Positions 20,214 to 29,963 are shown, counted from the first letter of the stretch. The stretch: 64,000 nt of DNA from Roseovarius pacificus (GCF_900142665.1 NZ_FRBR01000001.1:930001-994000), one strand, 5' to 3'. Notes: generated by a model not told the origin, from the sequence alone. Program-made: numbers and translations.

Positions 20214-21431
20214 ATGACTGACGCCACCCTCCCATATGAGCACAATCGCGCGCGCCGCAATGTCGTCGTTCTGACGTCGGCGCAGGCGTTTCTGGGGGCG
20301 CAGATGCCGATGCTGTTCGTGGTCGGTGGGCTGGCGGGGCAGACGCTGGCCAGCAATGTCTGTTTCGCCACATTGCCGATTTCGCTGATCGTGCTCGGCT
20401 CGATGCTGGCGGCCAATCCGTTGTCGTGGTTCATGCAGCGCGCGGGGCGCCGGGCGGGGTTCGTTCTGGGCGCGGGGGCTGGTGCGACGGGGGCGGCCAT
20501 CGGGGCCTACGGGCTTTATCTGGCGTCCTTTCCCGTCTTCCTGCTGGGCAGCCTGATCACGGGTATCTATATGTCGGCGCAGGGGTTTTACCGCTTTGCC
20601 GCCGCCGATACGGCCAGCGACGATTTCCGGCCCAAGGCGATTTCCTATGTGATGGCCGGGGGGTTGGCCAGTGCGATCATCGGGCCGCAGCTGGTCAAGG
20701 TGACCAGCCAGTCGATGATCATTCCGTTCATGGGCACCTACCTTGCGGTGGTGGCGGTTAACCTGTTGGGGGCATTGCTTTTTTTCTTTCTCGATATCCC
20801 CAGGCCGCCGGTGCCGTCCGAGGATGCCCCCAAGGGGCGGACGCGGTGGGAGCTGATCACGACGCCGCGCATTCTGGTGGCGGTGATCTGCGCGATGGTG
20901 TCCTATGCGCTGATGAACCTGGTGATGACCTCCACGCCGCTGGCGGTGGTGGGCTGCGGGTTCGACGAGGGCAACGCGGCGGATATCGTGACCGGGCATG
21001 TGCTGGCGATGTATCTCCCGTCCTTTTTCACCGGCCACATGATCGCGCGGTTCGGCGTGGAAAAGGTGGTGGGCATCGGGCTGGTGATCCTTGCCGCCGC
21101 CGGGGCCGTGGCGCTGCAAGGCGTTGCTTTGGAAAACTTTTTCATCGCCCTGATCCTGTTGGGCGTGGGCTGGAATTTCGGATTCATCGGCGCGACGACC
21201 ATGCTGGCCGGGGCGCATGAGCCGCATGAGCGCGGGCGTATGCAGGGGTTGAACGACCTGCTGGTCTTTGGCGGTGTGACGATGGCGTCGCTGTCTTCGG
21301 GCGGGTTGATGAACTGTTCGGGCGGGGATGCGCAGACCGGGTGGATGTCGGTCAACCTTGCGATGATCCCGTTCCTGGCGCTGGCGGGTGGTGCGCTGAT
21401 CTGGCTGGCGATGCGCCCCGCCGACGACTGA
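20214..21431 (+). CDS. MFS transporter
   Basis: The 405-residue protein has 12 predicted membrane helices and the layout of the major facilitator superfamily, with an internal loop near residue 200 rich in Pro and charge. It follows cobB closely, so it may be co-transcribed with it, though nothing marks it as a corrinoid carrier. The substrate is unknown. Confidence 0.82.
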   Translation: MTDATLPYEHNRARRNVVVLTSAQAFLGAQMPMLFVVGGLAGQTLASNVCFATLPISLIVLGSMLAANPLSWFMQRAGRRAGFVLGAGAGATGAAIGAYGLYLASFPVFLLGSLITGIYMSAQGFYRFAAADTASDDFRPKAISYVMAGGLASAIIGPQLVKVTSQSMIIPFMGTYLAVVAVNLLGALLFFFLDIPRPPVPSEDAPKGRTRWELITTPRILVAVICAMVSYALMNLVMTSTPLAVVGCGFDEGNAADIVTGHVLAMYLPSFFTGHMIARFGVEKVVGIGLVILAAAGAVALQGVALENFFIALILLGVGWNFGFIGATTMLAGAHEPHERGRMQGLNDLLVFGGVTMASLSSGGLMNCSGGDAQTGWMSVNLAMIPFLALAGGALIWLAMRPADD

Positions 21432-21886
21432 TCCCCACAGATAGACAATCCCCGGAGTTTCGTACGTTTTGTACGAAGTGTACGCGGGTTTTGTACGAAA
21501 ATCGGGGGGTGCGCCGGAGTTTGTGTCCATGATGGGCGCAAACCGGCCTGCCAAAGCCCATGCCGGACCCTGCGCTCACCGGGGTAAGCCGCCGTTAACA
21601 TCTTCATGTCAATGATCGGACATCGCCACAGGACACGCGGCAGATGCGTGCCCTGCGGCGCACCGCACAGGACGGACATGAAGCAATCGAAAGGCCAAAC
21701 AATATGTTTCGGATATGCGCGCATCTGCACAGAGCCCCCGCTGCGACACGGGCGATAACGGATCGGGCGTGTCTGCCCCAAACACGCGATACCCCACCTG
21801 ACATGTTGCGGCGCATGGCGTTGACTTCGTTCCGATATGCGGGCTGATATCGTCGCGACACGCCCGGCCACAGATGGATATCGGAA
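21432..21886. other. intergenic region with palindromic repeat copy B
   Basis: Apart from the repeat at 21455-21541, these 455 bases hold no coding frame I can support. The right part (21600-21880) is unremarkable. Confidence 0.5.
21455..21541. repeat. palindromic intergenic repeat, copy B
   Basis: This is the inverted counterpart of the element at 12862-12944. The GTAC-rich core lies at 21457-21500 and the hairpin (TTGTGTCCAT / ATGGGCGCAA arms) at 21521-21541. The inner CGTAC-TTTT-type segment is flipped relative to copy A. Confidence 0.75.
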
Positions 21887-22175
21887 ATGATCCGGCAATC
21901 CGGGCCCGGCACCGCGCTTCTTTTGATCGACGTTCAGAAGGGGGGTCATGTGTCCGACCACTGGGGCGGTCCGACCGGGCGGATGAACAATCCGGCCTGT
22001 CAGGCGCGGCTGGTGTCTCTGCTCAGGGCGTTCAGGGCGGCGGGGCGCGTGGTGGCCTTCACCCGGCATGACAGCCTGGAGCCCGGCAGCCCGCTGAAAC
22101 TCTCGCTGGAGACCGAACCGGACGACATTGTCGTACGCAAGGATGTCAATTCGGCTTTCCCGGGCGGCCTGACGG
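21887..22175 (+). pseudogene. truncated isochorismatase-family hydrolase
   Basis: The frame begins GPGTALLLIDVQKGG and runs through VVAFTRHDSLEPGSPL to VVRKDVNSAF, which is the first half of the isochorismatase/cysteine hydrolase fold. The Asp of LLIDVQ and the Lys of VRKDVNSAF are present. The second half, including the catalytic-Cys segment (usually VCGLTTDHCV), is missing, and the frame runs on into unrelated residues that overlap the P450 start. It is therefore a 3'-deleted gene. Confidence 0.75.
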
Positions 22176-22247
22176 GGCCTCCCCCCTGCGGCAAATTGAA
22201 CCTTCGCGCCCCGACATCGGAAAAGTCGCCGGTGCGAGCGGCTCAAT

Positions 22248-22261
22248 TTGACTTGTATCAA
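22248..22261. promoter_or_regulatory. FNR/FnrL-like box upstream of the P450 gene
   Basis: The site reads TTGAC-TTGT-ATCAA, one base away from the FNR consensus TTGAT-N4-ATCAA. It ends 52 bases before the P450 start codon. It suggests oxygen-responsive control of the P450-alkB operon. No experimental support can be seen here. Confidence 0.5.
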
Positions 22262-22313
22262 ATCGCGCAATCGCCAGCCGGGCATAGTTGCGTCGGGTAT
22301 CAGGACGTAACGT

Positions 22314-23753
22314 ATGTGTGTAAACGCCGGGAAAGACAAGGAAAGCGCCCAGCCGCCGGGCTGTCCCGTGTCGCGCCCCGTTCCGGCCAAACCGGCGCAG
22401 CGCCCCGAGCGGGTATCGTTGTTGTCCTACCTGCTGCGGTTTCGCCGGGATATCCTGTCGGCGCAGCCGGCGCGGCTGTACCGGGCGTGGATGGCCGAGT
22501 TTCGCACGCCGTTCTTCACGTCCTTCCTGTGCAACGATCCCGATCTGGTCAATCTGGTGCTGACGGAGCGCCCCGGCGATTTTCCGAAATCGGGACGGCT
22601 GTTCGAGGCGTTGCAGCCCCTGTTGGGGCATTCGATCTTCATCACCAACGGCAAGGAATGGGAGCGCCAGCGGCGGATCATCGACCCGGCCTTCGAAAGC
22701 GGGCGCATCCGCGAGGTGTTTCCGGCGATGTGGGATGCCGCGGTGGCGGCGGTCGGGCGGCTGGAGCCGCTGGCGGACGGGCGGCCCATCGACATCGAGC
22801 CGCAGACCTCGCATGTGGCGCTGGACGTGATCTTTCGGGCGCTGTTCTCGATCCCGGTCGAGGACCGCACGGCAAGCGCAGTGTTCGACGCGTTCCGCGC
22901 GCATCAGGCCTCGCGTCCGATGATCAATACCGGGTCGTTATTGCCGTTGCCGCGATGGGTGCCGCGCTGGCGGGCGCGCAAGACCAAAGCCACGGCCCGC
23001 ATCATTCGCGGGCTGATCCGGCAACTGGTGGATGAACGGCAGGCCGATCTGGACGCGGGCCGCGCGCCCGACGATCTGGCCACACGGATCATGACCACGG
23101 CGGACCCGCAGGACGGCAGCACCTTCAGCCCCGAAGAAATGGCCGATCAGGTGGGCATTTTCCTGTTGGCGGGGCATGAGACCTCGGCGGCGGCGCTGGC
23201 CTGGGCGCTGTATCTGATGGCGCTGTTCCCCGACTGGCAGGCGCGCGTGGCGCAGGAGGCCGAGGCGGTGATCGACCCCGGCAGGATCTATTTCTCAACC
23301 GCGTCGAAGCTGAAACTGGCGCGCGCGGTGTTTCGCGAGACGATGCGCCTCTATCCGCCGGTGCCGATGTACCTGCGCGAGGCGGCCCGCGCCGAACGGT
23401 TCCGCGCCCGCGACGTGCCCCGGGGGGCGCAGATCATCGTCAGCCCCTGGCATTTGCACCGGCACGAGCGCATCTGGCGCGATCCCGACGGGTTCGACCC
23501 GACACGGTGGGACACGCCTGAGGGGCGCGAGAGTTCGCGCCGGGCCTATATCCCGTTTTCGGCCGGGGCGCGGGTGTGCCCCGGCTCGGCCTTTGCCATG
23601 ACCGAGGGGCAACTGATCCTCGCGATGATCCTGCGCCATTACCGTGTGGCGCTTGCCCCCGGACATACCCCGGTTCCCGTCGCGCAACTGACCGTGCGCG
23701 GGCGTGACGGAATCCGGCTGACCCTCACCCCGCGCAAGACGGAGACCCCATGA
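22314..23753 (+). CDS. cytochrome P450
   Basis: The 479-residue heme monooxygenase has the I-helix AGHETS, the ExxR motif in FRETMRLYPP and the heme-ligand loop FSAGARVCPG with Cys422 as the thiolate. The length and the I-helix fit the class resembling CYP4/CYP102 heme domains. There is no fused reductase and no ferredoxin gene nearby. An AGGA lies about 10 bases before ATG 22314. It overlaps the AlkB-like gene by 4 bases, so both are probably made together. The substrate may be a fatty or alkyl chain (inference from the partner). Confidence 0.9.
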   Translation: MCVNAGKDKESAQPPGCPVSRPVPAKPAQRPERVSLLSYLLRFRRDILSAQPARLYRAWMAEFRTPFFTSFLCNDPDLVNLVLTERPGDFPKSGRLFEALQPLLGHSIFITNGKEWERQRRIIDPAFESGRIREVFPAMWDAAVAAVGRLEPLADGRPIDIEPQTSHVALDVIFRALFSIPVEDRTASAVFDAFRAHQASRPMINTGSLLPLPRWVPRWRARKTKATARIIRGLIRQLVDERQADLDAGRAPDDLATRIMTTADPQDGSTFSPEEMADQVGIFLLAGHETSAAALAWALYLMALFPDWQARVAQEAEAVIDPGRIYFSTASKLKLARAVFRETMRLYPPVPMYLREAARAERFRARDVPRGAQIIVSPWHLHRHERIWRDPDGFDPTRWDTPEGRESSRRAYIPFSAGARVCPGSAFAMTEGQLILAMILRHYRVALAPGHTPVPVAQLTVRGRDGIRLTLTPRKTETP

Positions 23754-24889
23754 CATCCCCCAGCACCCCCCGACCGCCCGCCGCATGGCCCTACTGGATC
23801 ACGCTGAGTTTCGTGCCGCTCGCGATCCTCGCGATCGTGAAAGGCGGCTGGTGGATCGCGCTGATCCCGCTCTGGGGCTGGGTGGCGATGCCGCTGTTCG
23901 ACACGCTCCTCGGGCGGGATCTGAGCAACCCGGACCCGGACACGCCCGATACCGAGCTGTTCTGGTTCCGGCTGCTGACATGGATCTGGTTTCCGATCGA
24001 GGCGGTGCTGGTGTTCGGGGCGATCTGGTATCTGACCCATGTCGCCCAGTATCCGGCGCACGAGAAATTCGCCGTCATGTTCGGCATCGGCGTGACCACC
24101 GGGACGGTGGGGATCGTCTATGCGCACGAATTGTTCCACAAGGCCAACAAGGGCGAGCGGTGGCTGGGCGATCTGCTGATGGCGATGGTGCTCTATTCGC
24201 ATTTCCGCACCGAGCATCTTCTGGTGCATCACCCCTGGGTCGGCACCCCGCGCGATACGGTGACCGCGCGCTATAACGAGGGGTTCCTGCGGTTTTTCCC
24301 GCGTGTCCTGTGGCAGGGGCCGGGCTCGGCGCTGCGGGCGGAAAAGGCGATGCTGAAACGCGCCGGGCTGTCGCCATGGCATCGGCGCAATCCGCTGTGG
24401 CGCTATGGGGCGTTGCAGCTTGGCGTGCTGGGTCTGGCCTTCGTGCTGGGCGGCTGGATGGGGGTGGGCCTGTTCGCGTTCCAGGCCTTTGTCGCGATCT
24501 GGCAGCTTGAGCTGACCAATTACGTCGAGCATTACGGGCTGACGCGCCGCCATCTGGGGGACAGGAAATACGAACCCGTCGGCCCGCATCATTCGTGGGA
24601 TTCGACCCATCGGGTGTCGAACCTGCTGCTGATCAACCTGCAACGGCATGCCGATCATCACCTGCATCCGATGCGGCGGTTTCCGCTGTTGCAATCCTAT
24701 GCGCCCGAGACCGTGCCGCAATTGCCCACCGGCTATCCGCCGATGACGGCGCTGGCGATGGTGCCGCCGGTGTGGCGGCGGCTGATGAACCCGAAGGTGC
24801 GCAACTGGCGGCGGCGGCATTACCCCGACATCACCGACTGGACCCCCTACAAGGCGGGCACCCTGCCCGAGCCGCGCGGCGCGGGGTGA
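23750..24889 (+). CDS. AlkB-family (alkane 1-monooxygenase-like) integral-membrane di-iron hydroxylase
   Basis: The 379-residue membrane protein has all three histidine boxes: HELFHK (126-131), EHLLVHH (155-161) and LQRHADHH (297-304). It also has the AlkB signature NYVEHYGL (257-264). These ligate the two irons that hydroxylate terminal C-H bonds, usually with electrons from rubredoxin. Neither a fused rubredoxin domain nor a rubredoxin gene is present. The second box has EHLLVHH in place of the usual EHxxGHH, so the substrate may differ from n-alkanes. Confidence 0.9.
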   Translation: MTSPSTPRPPAAWPYWITLSFVPLAILAIVKGGWWIALIPLWGWVAMPLFDTLLGRDLSNPDPDTPDTELFWFRLLTWIWFPIEAVLVFGAIWYLTHVAQYPAHEKFAVMFGIGVTTGTVGIVYAHELFHKANKGERWLGDLLMAMVLYSHFRTEHLLVHHPWVGTPRDTVTARYNEGFLRFFPRVLWQGPGSALRAEKAMLKRAGLSPWHRRNPLWRYGALQLGVLGLAFVLGGWMGVGLFAFQAFVAIWQLELTNYVEHYGLTRRHLGDRKYEPVGPHHSWDSTHRVSNLLLINLQRHADHHLHPMRRFPLLQSYAPETVPQLPTGYPPMTALAMVPPVWRRLMNPKVRNWRRRHYPDITDWTPYKAGTLPEPRGAG

Positions 24890-24984
24890 CCTGACGCGAA
24901 AATGAGTCACCAGCGCGGAAAACGACAGCCTCCTGTCGAATACGCGCTGGATTTCCCCGGCCAGACTGGCAGTGTGGGCGCGTC

Positions 24985-26217
24985 ATGCGTTTGCTCATTT
25001 CCTTTGCCGCCCTGTTCCTGTCGATCATCCTGCTGCAACTCTCGACCGGAGGGGTTGCGCCGCTGGATGCGATTTCGGGGCTGGCGCTGGATTTCACGAC
25101 CGAGCAGATCGGTTTCCTGGGCTCGGCGCATTTCCTGGGGTTCTTCATCGGCTGCTGGTGGGCGCCGCGCCTGATGGGCAGCGTCGGGCATTCGCGCGCC
25201 TTTGCCGCGATGACGGCGGCGGGCGCGATCGGGCTCTTGATGCATATGCTGATCGTCGATCCCTATGCCTGGGCGCTGATGCGTGTCGCCTCGGGGCTGT
25301 GCATCGCGGGCTGTTACACGGTGATCGAGGCGTGGTTGCAGGCCAAGGTCACCAACACCACGCGCGGGCGCACCATGGGGGCCTACCGGGTGGCCGATAT
25401 GGGCGCGTCGCTGGTGGCGCAGATGTTCATCTCGGTTCTGGAGCCGGCCTCTTACGTGTCCTACAACCTGCTGGCGCTCTTGTGCTGTGCATCGCTGTTG
25501 CCGCTGACGCTGACCCGCGTGCGCCCGCCCGAAACGCCGGAGGCCCCGCGCCTGCGGCCCGGTCTGGCGATCGCCTGTTCGCCGCTGGCGGCGCTCGGTG
25601 TGGTGGTGGCGGCGCTGTCGAGCGCGACCTTCCGGATGGTCGGGCCGGTCTATGGCCAGCAGGTGGGGCTGGCGGTGGACCAGATCGCATGGTTTCTGGC
25701 GGCCTTCGTTCTGGGCGGGGCGCTGGCGCAATATCCCGCCGGGTGGCTGGCGGACCGCTATGACCGGCGATGGGTGCTGATCGGGTTGTCCATTGCCGCC
25801 ATCGTCAGTTGCGCGGTCACCGCGATGACCCATAACCTGACCTCGAATGGCGTGTTCCTGACGGCGTTTTTCTTCGGGCTGACGACATTCCCGATCTTCT
25901 CGGTCTCGGCGGCGCATGCCCATGATTTCGCCGAGTCCGATCAGCGGGTGGAGTTGTCGGCGGCGCTGATGTTCTTCTATGCCATCGGGGCCATTGCCGC
26001 GCCGCTCTTCGCGTCGAGCCTGATCGAACATTTCGGCCCTGCGGCGATGTTCGTGATGATCGCCGTGGGGCATCTGGTGCTGATCCTGTTCGGCCTTGCC
26101 CGCATGCGCGCCCGCAGCGCCGACAGGCCGCGCACGCCTTATATCTGGTCGCCGCGCACCAGTTTCCTGATCGGCCGCCTGACCGGACGCAGCCGCGACA
26201 GCGACGACGATACGTAG
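24985..26217 (+). CDS. MFS transporter (YcaD-like)
   Basis: The 410-residue protein has 12 hydrophobic segments. It shares its plan with the MFS gene at 26646-27923: an early FLGFFIGCWWAPRLMGSVGH loop, VIEAWLQA near residue 115 and AQYPAGWLADRYDRR near 250. The pair look like diverged paralogues. It follows the P450-alkB operon by 95 bases, so it could be co-expressed with it. The substrate is unknown. Confidence 0.83.
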   Translation: MRLLISFAALFLSIILLQLSTGGVAPLDAISGLALDFTTEQIGFLGSAHFLGFFIGCWWAPRLMGSVGHSRAFAAMTAAGAIGLLMHMLIVDPYAWALMRVASGLCIAGCYTVIEAWLQAKVTNTTRGRTMGAYRVADMGASLVAQMFISVLEPASYVSYNLLALLCCASLLPLTLTRVRPPETPEAPRLRPGLAIACSPLAALGVVVAALSSATFRMVGPVYGQQVGLAVDQIAWFLAAFVLGGALAQYPAGWLADRYDRRWVLIGLSIAAIVSCAVTAMTHNLTSNGVFLTAFFFGLTTFPIFSVSAAHAHDFAESDQRVELSAALMFFYAIGAIAAPLFASSLIEHFGPAAMFVMIAVGHLVLILFGLARMRARSADRPRTPYIWSPRTSFLIGRLTGRSRDSDDDT

Positions 26218-26645
26218 CGCCCCACGGGAGGGCGGGCCGAGGGGTGTTGGGGCAACAGCGGGGTTGGGAGATCGCGGCGGGACGTTGCGGTTGGGGCCCG
26301 GTACAGCCTTCTCCCACGCGCGAAACAGCGCCGAAGGCGCCGCGCATCGCCGGGCCGCCTGTCGCACCAAAGGTGCGCCGACTATGATTGGCACGCCTTT
26401 GGCGTGACGGCACGGCGATTTGGCTGATGCAAGGACCACGCACCGATCTTTGCAGGATTTGGCGACCATAAAGTGCCTACAACCAAAGAAAGGTTCGCCG
26501 CACCGCGGCCCTCTGATGCGCCGCTTTGTCCCCGACTTTACCAAAGCGTCAGGCGTGCGAGCGGCCTACCGATGGCCCGGTCCCTTCCGGTCCTGTTCGG
26601 GCCGGGGATGGCGATGCGCACCCACTCGGGCAACCTGTTGGCCAC
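26218..26645. other. spacer between two convergent MFS genes
   Basis: This 428-base region has no coding frame I can support. A long imperfect hairpin at 26364-26406 pairs GCACCAAAGGTGCGCC with GGCACGCCTTTGGCGTG and may end one or both transcripts. Confidence 0.45.
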
Positions 26646-27923
26646 TCATCGCTGCGATGCCGCCTCTTCCGCCTCGGCGGCGGCCTCTTCGGCCTGTTCG
26701 ACATACCATTCCTGCGCGGCCTCGACCGCCACCGGCGAGGCGGTGGGCAAGACCCCCAGATAGCTGCCGGTTTCATCCACCGGCACCGCGGGCCGGCGCG
26801 TCATGCGCCATGCGGCATAGCCGGTGATGGCCGCGAACACCAAAGCCAGAAACAGCCAGAACCCCTGCGGCCCGGCCATTTCCATCATCTGGCCGGTGAC
26901 CATCGGCCCGGCAATCGCCCCGACGCCGTAGATGAACAACAGCCCGCTCGAGGCGGCGGCCATGTCCTCGGCCTCGAGGTAATCGTTGGCATAGGCGATC
27001 AGCAGGGCGTAGAGCGGATTCGCCACGCCGCCGGTGACGAAGGCCAGCCCCATCAGCACCCCGAACCCGGCGTCGACGACATAGCCCGTCGCCGTGGTCA
27101 TCGACCCGATCGCCGCCAGCCCGAGGATCAGCACCCGCCGCCCCACCCGGTCCGACAACCAGCCCACCGGGAACTGCCAGATCATCGACCCGGTAAAGAT
27201 CATCGCCACGAAGGCGGTGATCTGCGCCACGCTGAGGCCCGCCGCCGCCCCGTAGACCGAGGCCATGCCGAATTGTGCCGCGAACACCCCGCCCAGCAAC
27301 AGCGTGCCGACACAGGCCAGCGGCGAGTTGTCGTAAAGCGCGCGCAGGCTCATGCGTTTGGTGGTTTCAAAGGCCGGAGTCGGCGTGACCGAGAGCAGGA
27401 TCGGCGCAAAGCTGAGCGACACGAGGATCGAGGGAATCACGAACAGGAAATAGCCCGACGCCTCGCCCAGGTTCATCAGCCCCTGCGCGGCGATCAGCCC
27501 CACCATCTGCGCCACCATGTAGACCGACAGGACCTGCCCCCGCGTCTGGTTGGTGGCGGCGTTGTTCAGCCAGCTTTCCGCGGTGACGTAGACGCCCGAG
27601 AGGCAAAAGCCCAGAAGCACGCGGATCGCCGTCCAGCTGAACGGGTCGGTCAGGATCGGAAAGGCGATCAGCCCCGCCGAAATGAACGAGGCCAGCGCCG
27701 CGAACACCCGCACATGCCCCACCCGGCGGATCAGTTCGGGGGCGAGGCGGCTGCCCACCAGAAAGCCGAGGAAATAGCCCGAGGTCACGACCGACAGTTC
27801 CAGCGTGCCGAACCCTTCCATGGCGCCGCGCACCCCCATCAGGGTGGCCTGCATCCCGTTGCCGATCATGATCAGCGTCATGCCCAGCAAAAGCGCCCAG
27901 ACGGCCATCAATACCTGAAACAT
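26646..27923 (-). CDS. MFS transporter (YcaD-like)
   Basis: The 425-residue protein has 12 membrane helices and YcaD-family loops: LGFLVGSRLAPELIRRVGHVR near residue 55 (written in parts GFLVGSRLAPE and RRVGHVR), TAESWLNNAATNQTRG near 115 and WQFPVGWLSDRVGRR near 250. It ends in an Ala/Glu-rich tail. It lies tail to tail with a related transporter and divergent from metG. The substrate is unknown. Confidence 0.84.
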   Translation of the reverse strand: MFQVLMAVWALLLGMTLIMIGNGMQATLMGVRGAMEGFGTLELSVVTSGYFLGFLVGSRLAPELIRRVGHVRVFAALASFISAGLIAFPILTDPFSWTAIRVLLGFCLSGVYVTAESWLNNAATNQTRGQVLSVYMVAQMVGLIAAQGLMNLGEASGYFLFVIPSILVSLSFAPILLSVTPTPAFETTKRMSLRALYDNSPLACVGTLLLGGVFAAQFGMASVYGAAAGLSVAQITAFVAMIFTGSMIWQFPVGWLSDRVGRRVLILGLAAIGSMTTATGYVVDAGFGVLMGLAFVTGGVANPLYALLIAYANDYLEAEDMAAASSGLLFIYGVGAIAGPMVTGQMMEMAGPQGFWLFLALVFAAITGYAAWRMTRRPAVPVDETGSYLGVLPTASPVAVEAAQEWYVEQAEEAAAEAEEAASQR

Positions 27924-28133
27924 CGCATTCCCCTCGATACGCCGATTGGCCGTGTCGCGTTCTGTCCGGCCCCAGAATGCCGCCCGTGCGCGACACGGTC
28001 GAACGCGGGAGCGACAGAAACGCGATAAATTTGCCGGGGGCGGAGGGCTGCGGCCTCTGGCCCTTTGGCGTTCGGGGCATTAAACGGGGGCGACGCGACA
28101 GCACATGCAGACGACAAGGCGGGACCACAGACC

Positions 28134-29852
28134 ATGGCACGGCACCTGATCACCTCGGCCATTCCCTATATCAACGGGATCAAACACCTGGGCAATCTGG
28201 TGGGCAGCCAGTTGCCCGCCGACCTGTTCGCCCGCTATCAGCGCGGGCGCGGCAACGAGGTGCTGTTCCTGTGCTCCACCGACGAACACGGCACCCCCGC
28301 CGAACTGGCCGCCGCCAAGGCCGGGGAGCCCGTGGCCGAATACTGCGCGCGGATGCACAAGGTGCAGGCCGATCTGGCCGAGGGGTTCCGCCTGAGCTTC
28401 GATCATTTCGGGCGCTCCTCGAGCCCGCAGAACCACAGGCTGACGCAGCATCTGGCGGGGAAACTCTATGAGGCCGGGCTGATCGAGGAAGTGACCGAGA
28501 AACAGGTGTATTCCAATGCCGACGGGCGATTCCTGCCGGACCGCTATATCGAGGGCACCTGCCCCAATTGCGGTTACGACAAGGCCCGTGGCGATCAGTG
28601 CGAGAACTGCACCAAGCAGCTCGACCCGACCGACCTGATCGCGCCGCGCAGCGCGATTTCCGGCTCGACCGATCTCGAGGTGCGCGAAACCAAGCATCTC
28701 TACCTGCGCCAGAGCCAGATGCGCGACACGCTGAACGCCTGGATCGACTCCAAGACCGACTGGCCGGTGCTGACCACCTCGATTGCGAAGAAATGGCTGA
28801 ACGACGGCGACGGGTTGCAGGATCGCGGCATCACACGCGACCTCGATTGGGGCATCCCCGTGAAACGCGGCGACGAGGACTGGCCCGGCATGGAGGGCAA
28901 GGTGTTCTACGTGTGGTTCGACGCGCCCATCGAATACATCGCCTGCGCCGCCGAATGGGCCGAGGCGCACAGCCTCGACGATGCCGCCTGGGAACGCTGG
29001 TGGCGCACCGGAAAGGGCGCCGACGATGTGCGCTATACCCAGTTCATGGGCAAGGACAACGTGCCGTTCCACACGCTCAGCTTCCCGGCCACGATGATGG
29101 GCTCGGGCGAGGACTGGAAACTGGTGGATTACATCAAGTCGTTCAACTACCTCAATTACGATGGCGGGCAGTTCTCCACCAGCCAGGGGCGCGGCGTGTT
29201 CATGGATCAGGCGCTGGATATCCTGCCCGCCGATTACTGGCGCTGGTGGCTGCTGAGCCATGCGCCCGAAAGCTCGGACTCGGAATTCACCTGGGAGAAT
29301 TTCCAGCAATCGGTGAACAAGGACCTGGCCGACGTTCTGGGCAATTTCGTCTCGCGTGTGACCAAGTTCTGCCGCTCGAAATTCGGCGAGGCGGTGCCGG
29401 CGGGCGGCGAGATGCGCGCGCGCGAACGCGCGCTGATCGACGATCTGGGCGACCGGGTGCGCGCCTATCAGGACCACATGGAAGCCATGGAGGTGCGCAA
29501 ATCCGCCGCCGCCCTGCGCGCGATCTGGGTCGAGGGCAACGAATACCTGCAAGAGGCCGCCCCCTGGGCCACCTTCAAGGAAGACCCCGAACAGGCCGCC
29601 GCGCAGATCCGGCTGGCGCTGAACCTGATCCGGCTCTACGCGGTGCTCTCGGCGCCGTTCATCCCCGATGCCTCGGCGGCGATGCTGGAGGCCATGCAGA
29701 CCAGCGACGACAGCTGGCCCGACGACGTGGCGCAGGCGCTCGCCCATCTCGAAGCGGGCCACGCCTTCAACGTGCCAGACGTGCTGTTCGCCAAGATCAC
29801 CGACGATCAGCGCGACGACTGGGGCGCGCGTTTCTCGGGCACGCGGGACTGA
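28134..29852 (+). CDS. metG: methionyl-tRNA synthetase
   Basis: The 572-residue class I synthetase starts [20 protein letters not shown], where HLGN replaces the usual HIGH. A zinc knuckle CPNCG...CENC lies near residues 145-162. The KMSKS loop reads QFSTS in [13 protein letters not shown]. Family relatives use KFSTS, so both lysines of the canonical motif are absent here. ATG 28134 is the family start; an upstream in-frame ATG at 28065 adds only non-conserved residues. There is no C-terminal tRNA-binding domain. Confidence 0.93.
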   Translation: MARHLITSAIPYINGIKHLGNLVGSQLPADLFARYQRGRGNEVLFLCSTDEHGTPAELAAAKAGEPVAEYCARMHKVQADLAEGFRLSFDHFGRSSSPQNHRLTQHLAGKLYEAGLIEEVTEKQVYSNADGRFLPDRYIEGTCPNCGYDKARGDQCENCTKQLDPTDLIAPRSAISGSTDLEVRETKHLYLRQSQMRDTLNAWIDSKTDWPVLTTSIAKKWLNDGDGLQDRGITRDLDWGIPVKRGDEDWPGMEGKVFYVWFDAPIEYIACAAEWAEAHSLDDAAWERWWRTGKGADDVRYTQFMGKDNVPFHTLSFPATMMGSGEDWKLVDYIKSFNYLNYDGGQFSTSQGRGVFMDQALDILPADYWRWWLLSHAPESSDSEFTWENFQQSVNKDLADVLGNFVSRVTKFCRSKFGEAVPAGGEMRARERALIDDLGDRVRAYQDHMEAMEVRKSAAALRAIWVEGNEYLQEAAPWATFKEDPEQAAAQIRLALNLIRLYAVLSAPFIPDASAAMLEAMQTSDDSWPDDVAQALAHLEAGHAFNVPDVLFAKITDDQRDDWGARFSGTRD

Positions 29853-29917
29853 TCCGGCAACGCCTGCCGCAACCGGCGGAGGCATGTGAGCCAGGAAAAA
29901 GCGGGGAGTTCGCTTTT

Positions 29918-29963
29918 CTTCTTGCCGAAAATATCCCGGGGAGTTTGAGGGGCAGCGCCCCTC
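29918..29963. repeat. dispersed intergenic repeat, copy 2
   Basis: The core 29918-29943 is followed by a perfect hairpin GAGGGGC-AGC-GCCCCTC (29947-29963). It is in inverted orientation relative to copy 1 near cobB. It may act as terminator or mRNA-stabilising structure for metG. Confidence 0.8.
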
